DNA of 64,000 bases, taken from contig CANRGX010000003.1 in NCBI GenBank assembly GCA_947630215.1, forward strand, positions 62,001 through 126,000, written 5' to 3'. The position numbers and the translations under genes were made by a program. This document shows, one piece after another, positions 32,159 through 39,039 of this stretch (positions are counted from its first letter, which is position 1; each line of letters starts with the position of its first letter). Origin of the DNA: an uncultured Eisenbergiella sp. GTDB lineage: Bacteria; Bacillota; Clostridia; Lachnospirales; Lachnospiraceae. The notes beneath the pieces are model-generated. The model ran no database searches and had not been told where the DNA came from. It saw nothing but the letters and a program-made list of their open reading frames with translations.

Positions 32159-33884
32159 GGGGAATCTTTTCAGAAAGAAGCTGCGGACGGCGTCCGCAGC
32201 CCTGGGGCTGGCCGTTGCCATGCTGGCTTTTCCGGTCACAGCACAGGCGGCCTCGGTGAGCGGCAACAGCTCTCCGTACATCGACGACGATATGCGCGCC
32301 GACGCCGACGAGGATATGCTCAATTACATGAATACGCTGATCCGCAGGGAGAATCCGGAGCAGTACATCCTGGACGAACTGGACAGCATCCTCTACGGCG
32401 GCATTTATTATATTGCCGAGTCCGAAAAGATGACGCCCGACGAGATGTGGGCCTATGTGGAGAAGGTAAAAGGACAGATGGACGAGGCCATCGCCCACAA
32501 GGGCGAGGTGACCACCACCACAGAGTTTTTGTCCCTGGCGGACAACTGGGTGACGCCCTCCGTCTCCTATGGCCAGAGCGTGAACATCGTTCTGCCGCTG
32601 ATCAATATGGGGGAGGAATGGCTGACCGATCTGCTGGTGGAGCCGGCGGTGTCCAACGATGTCAAGGAATGGCCCTTTGAGCCCAACAGCACCGGCTATA
32701 CGCAGAATTTCAACGAGATTCCGGGCTGCATGACCCATCTGTATGACGAGGCGCTGTTCAACCGCAGGGAAGTGACCTATACCTTCACGGCCAGGGAGGA
32801 TGTGCTGACGGGCTATTATCCCCTCACCTTCCGGGTGTGGTACAGCAAGGACGGCATCCGCTGCACCGAGCCCGCCGAACTGAAGGTTTTTGTATACTGC
32901 CAGGGCAAACCCGGCAGCGGACGCATCGGCATGGCGGAGGAAACCAACGTTTCCAAACCCAGAATCATCGTCACCGGCTTTGAGACGGAGCCGGCGGAGG
33001 TATTTGCGGGCGATACGTTTTTGCTGACCATCCATGTGAAAAATACATCCTCCGATACGGCGGTGAACAATGTCCTGTTCGATCTGCAGTCGGTGGAAGG
33101 GGGCGTGCAGGGCGCCAACGGCGCGGTCACCAACAGCTATGCGGCATTCCTGCCCACGTCCGGTTCCAGTTCCATCTATGTGGATCGGATGCCGGCCGGA
33201 AGCGAGCGGGATCTGCGGATTGAGATGTCGGCCAAGGCCGATCTGTCCCAGCGTCCCTACGTGGTGACGGTAAAGATGAAGTACGATACGGATCTGGAGG
33301 CGGACCTGACGGACGAGGCGAACGTTTCCGTGCCGGTCAGCCAGGAATCCAAATATGATCACAGCACGCCGGAAATCATGCCCATGGAAATCATGGTGGG
33401 AGAACAGACCAACGTGATGTTCCAGATCTATAATACGGGCAAGACCACGCTCTATAATGTGCAGGTCAAGTTTGAAGGAGAGTGCGTGGAAGGCGGCGAT
33501 GCCTTCGTGGGCAATCTGGAGCCGGGCGCTACCGGCAACGTGGACACCATGGTCACCGGCATGGCGCCCACCATGGGCCCCGATTCGGTGAAGATGGTTA
33601 TCACCTATGAGGACGACGCCGGAAATCAGACCAGGACAGAGGAAGATATCAATCTTACCATCAGCGATATGCCCATGGATTCCGGCCTGATAGAGATCCC
33701 GGACGATGACGCGGCCCGCGTGGATCCCAACAAGAAGCTCTCTGCGCCTATGATTGCCGGCATCGCGGCGGGCGCCGCCGTGGCGGCAGCAGTCATTGCC
33801 GTCCTGATCACCAGACTGGTCAAGAAAAGAAAGGCGAAGAAGCGGTTGGAGGAAGATCTGATCGATTTGGATAAGGAAGACTGA
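32151..33884 (+). CDS. secreted, membrane-anchored CARDB/COG1361-like protein
   Basis: 577 residues. Signal peptide (FRKKLRTASAALGLAVAMLAFPVTAQA, cut near residue 35), an acidic helical segment to ~residue 120, then repeated beta-sandwich domains of the NEW3/CARDB kind: VEPAVSNDVKEWPF, FAGDTFLLTIHVKNTSSDTAVNNVLFDLQ and VGEQTNVMFQIYNTGKTTLYNVQVKFEG. One C-terminal membrane helix (PMIAGIAAGAAVAAAVIAVLI) is followed by a basic-acidic tail. Topology: large outside domain, single anchor. Encoded inside the ABC operon, it probably works with the permease at the cell surface. Confidence 0.85.
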   Translation: MRKGNLFRKKLRTASAALGLAVAMLAFPVTAQAASVSGNSSPYIDDDMRADADEDMLNYMNTLIRRENPEQYILDELDSILYGGIYYIAESEKMTPDEMWAYVEKVKGQMDEAIAHKGEVTTTTEFLSLADNWVTPSVSYGQSVNIVLPLINMGEEWLTDLLVEPAVSNDVKEWPFEPNSTGYTQNFNEIPGCMTHLYDEALFNRREVTYTFTAREDVLTGYYPLTFRVWYSKDGIRCTEPAELKVFVYCQGKPGSGRIGMAEETNVSKPRIIVTGFETEPAEVFAGDTFLLTIHVKNTSSDTAVNNVLFDLQSVEGGVQGANGAVTNSYAAFLPTSGSSSIYVDRMPAGSERDLRIEMSAKADLSQRPYVVTVKMKYDTDLEADLTDEANVSVPVSQESKYDHSTPEIMPMEIMVGEQTNVMFQIYNTGKTTLYNVQVKFEGECVEGGDAFVGNLEPGATGNVDTMVTGMAPTMGPDSVKMVITYEDDAGNQTRTEEDINLTISDMPMDSGLIEIPDDDAARVDPNKKLSAPMIAGIAAGAAVAAAVIAVLITRLVKKRKAKKRLEEDLIDLDKED

Positions 33885-33886
33885 AC

Positions 33887-35266
33887 ATGAGGATCCTGGA
33901 TTTGCTGCGGATGAGTTCCGGAAGTCTGCTGAAAAGAAAATTCCGCACGATCCTGACCGTGCTGGGCGTGATGATCGGCACCGCGTCCATTGTGGTCATG
34001 GTTTCGCTGGGCCTGGGCATTAACCGGGCACAGATGGAGCAGATAGAGCGCTACGGCGGCCTTACCACCATTACGGTGCGGGAAGGACGAAACGACGGTT
34101 ATTACGGGGGCACGGTAAACGGCGCTTCGGTCTATATCGCCGGTTCCTCCTCGTCGGATGGCGAGGTGAAACGGCTGGACGACGAAGCCATCCGGATGCT
34201 TCAGGGCCTGCAGCACGTCAAAAGCGTCTATCCCATCCTCACCTTTTCCGCCATAGCCAAGTTCGGGGCATACGAGAGCGATCTGAGCATACAGGGGATG
34301 ACGCCGGAAGGACTGGAGGATCAGAATATCCAAATCGGAGAGGGTCATCTGCCTACGGACAGTTCGGAACTGGAGTTTTTTTACGGCAACAAGGTGGCGG
34401 CGGATTTTTACAATCCCAAAACCTATGACTATCCGTACTATTCCACGGGAAAGTACGTGGTGGATCTGTCCAAGGACACGCTGTTTATTATTTTTGATCA
34501 GAGCGCATACTGGAGCAGCCAGAACGACGGAACCGTCCAGCCGCCCCGGAAATACATTGTGCCGACGGCGGGTGTGGAAAAGGCCAACGAGGAAAACGAG
34601 TGGAGCTCGAACGGCTATACGGTGTTCTGCAACCTGGACGCCCTAAAGACCACGCTGCAGCGGATATTCCGCAACAAGGTGATACCCGGCCAGCCCACCA
34701 CGGCCGGAGGGAAGCCCTATAAGGAGATCTATTACAACCGGGCCAGCGTGGTGGTGGACGACGTGGAAAACGTGGTGGAGGTGCAGGAGTTTATCAACTC
34801 CCTGGGCTACAGCGCGGACAGCAATATCGAATGGATTCAGTCCACCAAGGAGCAGATGGCGAATATCCAGGCGCTATTGGGCGGCATCGGCGCGGTGTCT
34901 TTGCTGGTGGCGGCCATCGGCATCACCAATACGATGATGATGTCTATCTACGAGCGTACAAAAGAGATCGGAGTCATGAAGGTTCTGGGCTGCGATATGC
35001 GCAACATTCAGGAGCTGTTTTTGATTGAAGCCGGTTATATCGGATTTATCGGCGGCCTGGTGGGGCTGGGATTAAGCTATACCATTTCGGCCGTCATCAA
35101 CCGGGCGCTGGCCGCCGGCGGAGAGGCGACGGTGACTTCCTACATTCCGCCCTGGCTGGCCATAGCGGCCCTGATCTTTGCGGTCATCATCGGCATGGTG
35201 GCGGGATTCTTCCCTTCCAGGCGGGCGATGAAGCTCAGCCCTCTGGCGGCCATCCGAAACGAATAA
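33887..35266 (+). CDS. MacB/FtsX-type ABC transporter permease
   Basis: 459 residues. First membrane helix near residues 20-45 (TILTVLGVMIGTASIVVMVSLGLGI), a large extracellular MacB periplasmic-type domain of ~280 residues, and three C-terminal helices beginning GGIGAVSLLVAAIGITNTMMMSIYERTKEIGVMKVLGC, the FtsX signature. Exports or mechanically transmits across one membrane; in Firmicutes such systems handle peptides, lipoproteins or antimicrobial resistance. It starts 2 bp after the CARDB-like gene, so the three genes form one unit. Confidence 0.92.
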   Translation: MRILDLLRMSSGSLLKRKFRTILTVLGVMIGTASIVVMVSLGLGINRAQMEQIERYGGLTTITVREGRNDGYYGGTVNGASVYIAGSSSSDGEVKRLDDEAIRMLQGLQHVKSVYPILTFSAIAKFGAYESDLSIQGMTPEGLEDQNIQIGEGHLPTDSSELEFFYGNKVAADFYNPKTYDYPYYSTGKYVVDLSKDTLFIIFDQSAYWSSQNDGTVQPPRKYIVPTAGVEKANEENEWSSNGYTVFCNLDALKTTLQRIFRNKVIPGQPTTAGGKPYKEIYYNRASVVVDDVENVVEVQEFINSLGYSADSNIEWIQSTKEQMANIQALLGGIGAVSLLVAAIGITNTMMMSIYERTKEIGVMKVLGCDMRNIQELFLIEAGYIGFIGGLVGLGLSYTISAVINRALAAGGEATVTSYIPPWLAIAALIFAVIIGMVAGFFPSRRAMKLSPLAAIRNE

Positions 35267-35364
35267 ATTGTCAGATTATTCAGATAAAATTGGAGAAAAT
35301 GCAACATAAATTTTCACACAATTTATGAAAATCAGATAAAAATAAAAAACAGAAGAAAATTGTA

Positions 35365-35393
35365 TTGACAGAACAGGCGCTACTCTTTATAAT
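35365..35393 (+). promoter_or_regulatory. perfect consensus promoter of the unidentified transcript
   Basis: TTGACA and TATAAT with exactly 17 bp between, in an AT-rich region following the ABC operon. It is the only fully consensus promoter seen in the window and should be strong. Confidence 0.9.
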
Positions 35394-35399
35394 AAAACC

Positions 35400-35788
35400 A
35401 TAAACAAGAGAGAGAAAAAAGAAAAAAATAAAGAGCAGAGGAGATGGTTCCCCCTAACACAGCATTTTAATTCCCTTTCTATATGGAAAGGTACAAGATC
35501 GGACAACTTCATAGAGAGTCTTTAAAGGGAACAAAAGTTCCGTGAACTTTAAAGAAGATGTATGGACAATGATTTATCGAGTACACAGGACAGACGGTGG
35601 AAGGTAACGGACGAGAGGGCTGGCAGAAAAAGGGAAAGCAGCCGGAAATTGACACTGGATCCGTTATAGGACGAAAAAGAGAGCAAAAACGTGGAAAGAT
35701 AAAGGAAAAACGGAGGTATATCCCATTGGACAACGCATTTTAAGAGCGGGTATCGATCAAAAAGAGGATTGATACCCGCTTCTGTTTG
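35400..35788 (+). ncRNA. candidate structured non-coding RNA or long leader, ~390 nt
   Basis: The 575 bp between the ABC permease and the GH3 gene hold a consensus promoter, no sizeable coding frame and a strong terminator. Local stems: CCTTTC/GGAAAGG (about 35472-35490); the nested CTTTAAAG...CTTTAAAG with inner GGAAC/GTTCC (about 35519-35555); and GGCTG/CAGCC (about 35618-35643). The RNA is purine-rich. It lacks tmRNA, SRP and RNase P signatures and has no closed 5'-3' stem as in 6S RNA. GCATTTTAA occurs twice (35463, 35734), each time ending a tiny frame. Either a free small RNA or an attenuated leader for the GH3 gene. Confidence 0.55.
35745..35788 (+). terminator. intrinsic terminator before the GH3 gene
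   Basis: AGCGGGTATCGATC and GATTGATACCCGCT form a 14-bp stem with one G-U pair, then TTCTGTTT. It lies about 50 bp before the likely GH3 start, so it either ends the small RNA or attenuates the GH3 gene. Confidence 0.85.
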
Positions 35789-35841
35789 TGTTAAGGTATA
35801 GGGGTAGCGTCAAAATACACGGGATGGAGTATCGATTTTCA

Positions 35842-37191
35842 ATGTCGGATAACGGGAAAAGACGGGAACAGAGGAGAAAACGAAGGATACGCGGCCAGAT
35901 CCTTTCCTATGGTTTCACGGCGGTGGTCCTGGCAGCGGTTCTTGCCGGATGCGTGCTGGGAGTTCGTGCGGCGGCGGGTGCGGTGATTCGGCGCGCCCAG
36001 GAACGGGAGCAGTCCAGACAGGCGGCCATTGAGGAGTCGCAGGCGGCCGAATCGCAGGCGGCGGAGGAAGCCGTGGCCGCGATGCTGCAGGAAGCGGTGG
36101 AAGAACAGGAGACACAGGAGACGGAAAGCGCGTATTCACCGGAGGAAGCGCTGGAAGAACTGGTGGAGGAGAGCGTGGCCAGCCTGACGTTAGAGCAGAA
36201 GGTGGCGGGCCTGTTTTTCGTGACGCCGGAACAGATTACGGGAGTGGCGCAGGCGGTTCAGGCAGGAGACGGTACGAGGGAAGCGCTGGCCAAGTATCCT
36301 GTGGGCGGTCTTATCTATTCTAAGCAGAACATTCAGTCCGAGGAGCAGATACAGGAAATGCTGGAAAATACGGTTTCTTATTCCTCCTTTCCGCTCTTTC
36401 TGGGCATAGAGGAGGAGGGCGGCAAGCTCTCCCCCGTGGCGGACGCCCTGCAGCTGGACAAGGTGGACGATATGGCGGATGTGGGCGCTTCGGGCGACGC
36501 GCAGGCCGCGTATGACGCAGGCTTTGCCATCGGCTCCTATCTGTCCTCCTATGGTTTCAATCTGGACTTTGCGCCGTCGGCGGATCTGTATGCGCAGGAT
36601 TCGGCCAATGCTGCCAGGACGTTTTCCCAGGATGCGCAGACACAGGCCCAGCTGGCATTGAGCGCGGCCCAGGGGATGCAGGCCGCCGGCGTGAGCGCCT
36701 GCCTCAAGCATTTCCCCGGACAGGGACGCGCCCAGGGCGATCCGGCGGACGGGCCTTCCGAAACCACCCGGACAAAGGAAGAAATGGCGGCGGAGGAATT
36801 TCTGCCGTTTCAGGCGGCCGTCCAGGGCGGATGCGATATGATCATGGTGGGGCACGTTTCCGCTTCCGCCATCCTTGGAGAGGACAGCGGACCGGCCAGC
36901 CTTTCGGACGAGATGATCACGGGGATTTTGCGCAAGGAACTGGGATATGACGGCATCATCATCACCGACGCGCTGAATATGGCGGCGGTCACACAGTACT
37001 ATGAATCCGACGTCGCGGCGATTTTAGCGCTCAAGGCGGGCGCGGACATGGTGCTTGAGCCGGAGGATTTCAGTCTGGCCTATGAGGGTGTGTTGGAGGC
37101 AGTTCAAAACGGCACCATCAGCGAGGAACGGATCAACGATTCCCTGGCCCGTATTTACCGGGTCAAGCTGCGGGGCCGCATTTCCCAGTGA
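35842..37191 (+). CDS. divergent GH3 (NagZ-like) glycosidase with N-terminal anchor
   Basis: 449 residues from the ATG at 35842 (35824 is also possible; no strong ribosome site). Basic N-terminus, membrane segment residues ~20-45 with a lipobox-like LAGC at C37, a Gln/Glu/Ala-rich linker to ~120, then a GH3 barrel: LTLEQKVAGLFFV, PVGGLIYSKQNI, FLGIEEEGGKLSPV, KHFPGQGRAQGD, and the nucleophile Asp in IIITDALNMAAV. NagZ enzymes read KHFPGHG and carry an Asp-His pair in the following loop. Here His is Gln and the DSH motif is missing, so activity or substrate may differ. Located on the outer face of the membrane. Confidence 0.82.
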   Translation: MSDNGKRREQRRKRRIRGQILSYGFTAVVLAAVLAGCVLGVRAAAGAVIRRAQEREQSRQAAIEESQAAESQAAEEAVAAMLQEAVEEQETQETESAYSPEEALEELVEESVASLTLEQKVAGLFFVTPEQITGVAQAVQAGDGTREALAKYPVGGLIYSKQNIQSEEQIQEMLENTVSYSSFPLFLGIEEEGGKLSPVADALQLDKVDDMADVGASGDAQAAYDAGFAIGSYLSSYGFNLDFAPSADLYAQDSANAARTFSQDAQTQAQLALSAAQGMQAAGVSACLKHFPGQGRAQGDPADGPSETTRTKEEMAAEEFLPFQAAVQGGCDMIMVGHVSASAILGEDSGPASLSDEMITGILRKELGYDGIIITDALNMAAVTQYYESDVAAILALKAGADMVLEPEDFSLAYEGVLEAVQNGTISEERINDSLARIYRVKLRGRISQ

Positions 37192-37234
37192 CGGCTTGCC
37201 GGACCAGCCTTTCGTAATCCGGTGGAAATTGTGG

Positions 37235-37263
37235 TTGACATTCCCCACTTAAGATGGTAATAT
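37235..37263 (+). promoter_or_regulatory. promoter of tRNA-Leu(AAG)
   Basis: TTGACA, 17-bp spacer, TAATAT, ending 27 bp before the tRNA gene. Confidence 0.85.
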
Positions 37264-37289
37264 ACATTTTGCAGCGGAAAAACCGCTAT

Positions 37290-37373
37290 GCGGAAGTGTC
37301 GGAACTGGCAGACGAGCAAGACTAAGGATCTTGTGGCGGTTACGCCGTGTGGGTTCAAGTCCCATCTTCCGCA
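37290..37373 (+). tRNA. tRNA-Leu (anticodon AAG)
   Basis: Class II tRNA of 84 nt. Acceptor GCGGAAG pairs with CTTCCGC, discriminator A at 37373, CCA not encoded. The anticodon stem CAAGA/TCTTG encloses loop CTAAGGA, giving anticodon AAG (Leu, CUU). Long variable arm GGCGG..CCGT; T arm GTGGG-TTCAAGT-CCCAT. Its 3' end is repeated at 37954 and 38803, the hallmark of an integration site. Confidence 0.95.
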
Positions 37374-37375
37374 GT
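37359..37375. repeat. att-like repeat, left (tRNA-Leu 3' end)
   Basis: GTCCCATCTTCCGCAGT at the 3' end of tRNA-Leu(AAG) is repeated exactly at 38803-38819. Site-specific integrases commonly use tRNA 3' ends, and integration leaves such a direct repeat on both sides of the element. Confidence 0.8.
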
Positions 37376-37387
37376 CGGATAGAGAGT

Positions 37388-37426
37388 GAGGAAACCTTCT
37401 AAATATGCGGGTTTCCTCTTTTTTTG
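37388..37426 (+). terminator. intrinsic terminator after tRNA-Leu(AAG)
   Basis: GAGGAAACC and GGTTTCCTC enclose a 12-nt loop, followed by seven T. It now lies inside the island, just past the left att-like repeat. Confidence 0.9.
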
Positions 37427-37507
37427 ATGTTCCGCTTACCTGAACCCTCTTGAACACAGTATGGGTGTTACTGTTAACAAATTTTTTATACTTTATTTTC
37501 CACCGCA

Positions 37508-37536
37508 TCTTGCACCCCTTGTCACTATGGTAAAAT
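37508..37536 (+). promoter_or_regulatory. possible promoter of the small hydrophobic peptide
   Basis: TCTTGC, 17-bp spacer, TAAAAT; transcription would start right at the left inverted-repeat arm. The -35 is weak. Confidence 0.4.
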
Positions 37537-37669
37537 ATGTATATGGGTGTTACCTAAACGGTAGCGGTTCGCCTTTTGCCAGAATGAGTACATTTTGAGA
37601 ACTTCCTGTATCATGGGAGGGGATACATATGGAAAATAATGTGAAAGGTAAGCACTACTGGTGTTTAAT

Positions 37670-37792
37670 ATGATTTTGGAACTTGCCGGTATTGTAGTGA
37701 CGGTGATCAGTATCATCGTAACGATTATCAGTATCCGACAGACCAGAAAGAATAAAAGGCATCAAAAAAGCAACCGCCCCGACCAAAGTTAG
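37670..37792 (+). CDS. small hydrophobic peptide resembling type I toxins (holin-like)
   Basis: 40 residues. One membrane helix, ILELAGIVVTVISIIVTII, is followed by a strongly basic tail SIRQTRKNKRHQKSNRP, the layout of holin-like type I toxins in Firmicutes. It is coupled to a 14-codon upstream frame (37629-37673, after GGGAGGGGA) by an ATGA overlap. A GCAACC/GGTTGC terminator covers its last codons. The antisense RNA expected for such a system cannot be confirmed from sequence alone. Confidence 0.6.
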   Translation: MILELAGIVVTVISIIVTIISIRQTRKNKRHQKSNRPDQS

Positions 37793-37803
37793 GTTGCTTT
37801 TTT
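37764..37803. terminator. bidirectional terminator over the end of the peptide gene
   Basis: AAAAAAGCAACC and GGTTGCTTTTTT pair, with the peptide stop codon in the loop. It is symmetrical enough to stop transcripts from both directions, as needed for an overlapping antisense RNA. Confidence 0.85.
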
Positions 37804-37832
37804 GATTAATAACCATTAACCAAGGCGAACCG

Positions 37833-37862
37833 TTGCTTCACGGTAACACCCTTTTGTATAAT
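37833..37862 (+). promoter_or_regulatory. promoter-like sequence in the right inverted-repeat arm
   Basis: TTGCTT, 18-bp spacer, TATAAT, reading rightwards out of the inverted-repeat unit. 37863-38062 beyond it shows no gene on the plus strand, only the middle att-like repeat. Confidence 0.4.
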
Positions 37863-37953
37863 GTATCGTAGCACTGATTGACGCTTCCGTCAACACCTTT
37901 TTGGACGATAGTCACCAGTTCCCTTCTTGCATTAATCTATGGACAGATTAAAA

Positions 37954-37975
37954 TTCAAGGTCTATTTTCCGCAGT
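37954..37975. repeat. att-like repeat, middle (degenerate copy)
   Basis: 22 bp matching the T arm and acceptor end of tRNA-Leu(AAG) at 37354-37375 in 18 positions, including TTCAAG at the left and TTCCGCAGT at the right. It divides the island into a 0.6-kb and a 0.85-kb part, as if two elements had inserted in turn. Confidence 0.65.
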
Positions 37976-38062
37976 AGGTTCCAGTGCAGTAAATATGGCA
38001 GAAATGCCGTATCTGTTGCATTTTCCATTGCCCGCTTGAACGAAGAAACGCGTTAAAATATT

Positions 38063-38323
38063 TTAATCTTCATAATGCCCTTTGCAGGAAAGTATTTCAA
38101 GGATTCCGTCCTTGACACGATAGATCAAGCGGTTACTCTCATCTATACGGCGGCTCCAAAATCCCGCATAATCCCCCTTTAATGGTTCAGGCTTTCCTAT
38201 ACCGTCAAAATTTGTCCTTTCGATATCTTTTATGAGCATATTGATTCGTTTTATGGTTTTCTTGTCCTGCGTCTGCCAGTAAAGATATTCTTCCCACGCT
38301 TCATCAAACCATATTTTTGTCAT
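38063..38323 (-). CDS. yoeB: YoeB-type toxin (ribosome-dependent mRNA endonuclease)
   Basis: 86 residues, RelE superfamily. The Txe/YoeB features are present: start KIWFDEAWEEYLYWQTQDKKTIKRINMLIKDIER, the Glu in IGKPEPLKGDYAGFWSRRI, the Arg in ESNRLIYRV, and the terminal catalytic GHYED. It cleaves mRNA at the ribosomal A site when free of antitoxin. Its ATG overlaps the antitoxin stop by 4 bp. Lies inside the tRNA-Leu island. Confidence 0.93.
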   Translation of the reverse strand: MTKIWFDEAWEEYLYWQTQDKKTIKRINMLIKDIERTNFDGIGKPEPLKGDYAGFWSRRIDESNRLIYRVKDGILEILSCKGHYED

Positions 38324-38571
38324 TCGTTATTGTCCTCAATGATATCATGTTCTATACCTTTGCCGGCATTAAGGGCGGATATGCCGCGCTTCAGCTTTTC
38401 CACATACTCAGCATTCTGCTTGGCTTTCATCATATCATTATAGTCGCGCTCGGAAATGATGACGACATTTCTGTTATTTTTACGCGAAACAATGACCGGT
38501 TCCCCGTCAAAGGCATTATCCAGATATGATTTTAGGTTTGCCCTTAGATCAATCGGCTTTGTGGCAATCAT
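38320..38571 (-). CDS. yefM: YefM-type antitoxin
   Basis: 83 residues, Phd/YefM family. IDLRANLKSYLDNAFDGEPVIVSRKNNRNVVIISERDYNDMMK forms the DNA-binding dimer fold; the C-terminal tail ending GKGIEHDIIEDNNE wraps YoeB. Upstream, three GTAC cores lie between promoter and start, matching the autoregulation known for this family. Confidence 0.92.
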   Translation of the reverse strand: MIATKPIDLRANLKSYLDNAFDGEPVIVSRKNNRNVVIISERDYNDMMKAKQNAEYVEKLKRGISALNAGKGIEHDIIEDNNE

Positions 38572-38589
38572 AATTTCCTCTCCTTAGCG

Positions 38590-38617
38590 GTACCAAAAAC
38601 AGTACTTATTTAGGTAC
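38590..38617 (-). promoter_or_regulatory. YefM operator: three GTAC boxes
   Basis: GTAC cores at 38590, 38602 and 38614 are spaced 12 bp apart, about one helical turn, and lie directly after the -10 box. YefM-type repressors bind short TGTACA-like palindromes. Confidence 0.65.
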
Positions 38618-38621
38618 TTTT

Positions 38622-38650
38622 ATTTTATTCAAAGTATACCCATGTGTCAA
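38622..38650 (-). promoter_or_regulatory. yefM-yoeB promoter
   Basis: Minus strand TTGACA, 17-bp spacer, TAAAAT. Confidence 0.8.
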
Positions 38651-38742
38651 TGAAAATAAAAAGGAAAGATTTCCCACTCATACAAATTTTATATTTCTTT
38701 TATACACCCTGCATTTGAAAGGAAAGGAATAAAATATATTGG

Positions 38743-38770
38743 TTGACAAATTCCAGAAACGTGATAGAAT
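38743..38770 (+). promoter_or_regulatory. outward promoter at the island edge, reading into tRNA-Leu(CAG)
   Basis: TTGACA, 16-bp spacer, TAGAAT. It lies inside the island, 33 bp before the right att-like repeat, and points at the tRNA gene at 38841. Between them a GGTGG site precedes a six-codon frame (MSHLPQ, 38801-38821) made from the repeat itself. Confidence 0.65.
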
Positions 38771-38802
38771 AAGGAAGTACTGTAAAAAAGGTGGTAGTTT
38801 AT

Positions 38803-38819
38803 GTCCCATCTTCCGCAGT
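38803..38819. repeat. att-like repeat, right
   Basis: Exact 17-bp copy of the tRNA-Leu(AAG) 3' end (37359-37375), 1444 bp away. It marks the right border of the island, 21 bp before the second tRNA-Leu. Confidence 0.8.
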
Positions 38820-38840
38820 GAACAACCGATATCCGGTTAT

Positions 38841-38924
38841 GCAGGAATGGCGGAATTGGCAGACGCGTACGGTTCAGGTCCGTATGGTAGCAATACCATG
38901 AGAGTTCAAGTCTCTTTTCCTGCA
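38841..38924 (+). tRNA. tRNA-Leu (anticodon CAG)
   Basis: 84-nt class II tRNA. GCAGGAA pairs with TTCCTGC, discriminator A. The stem TACGG/CCGTA encloses loop TTCAGGT, giving CAG (Leu, CUG). Variable arm TATGGTAGCAATACCATG-type; T loop TTCAAGT. CCA not encoded. Without the island it would lie about 21 bp after tRNA-Leu(AAG), so the two were probably one transcription unit. Confidence 0.95.
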
Positions 38925-38929
38925 CGATG

Positions 38930-38956
38930 AGAAGCACTTCTTGACGGGAGTGCTTC
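38930..38956 (+). terminator. terminator after tRNA-Leu(CAG)
   Basis: GAAGCACT and AGTGCTTC pair around a short loop, followed by TTCTTA. Confidence 0.7.
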
Positions 38957-39039
38957 TTCTTAGTGTTTCCTCATAAGAAGGACAGTAAAACAGGCCGGAT
39001 TGGGCAAAGGGGACGCCCGGGCCAAAGGAGGGAGAGAAA

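Larger units (their letters stand above)
37545..37851. repeat. imperfect ~30-bp inverted repeats flanking the toxin-like peptide
   Basis: Left arm 37545-37575 begins GGGTGTTACC and ends CGGTTCGCCTT; right arm 37822-37851 is its reverse complement with a different 9-10 bp centre. The ~307-bp unit between holds only the small hydrophobic peptide and its terminator. It could be a MITE-like element or an antisense/toxin RNA module. No target-site duplication is evident. TATGGGTGTTAC also occurs once more at 37460. Confidence 0.6.

Noticed and set aside
35400..35788. Identity as tmRNA, 6S RNA or SRP RNA
   Set aside because: No tRNA-like ends or tag frame, no closed 5'-3' stem, and no SRP GGAAGG-type apical motif, so left as unidentified.
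37376..38802. Prophage or conjugative element
   Set aside because: No integrase, structural, replication or transfer gene is present in the 1.4 kb; only repeats and toxin modules.
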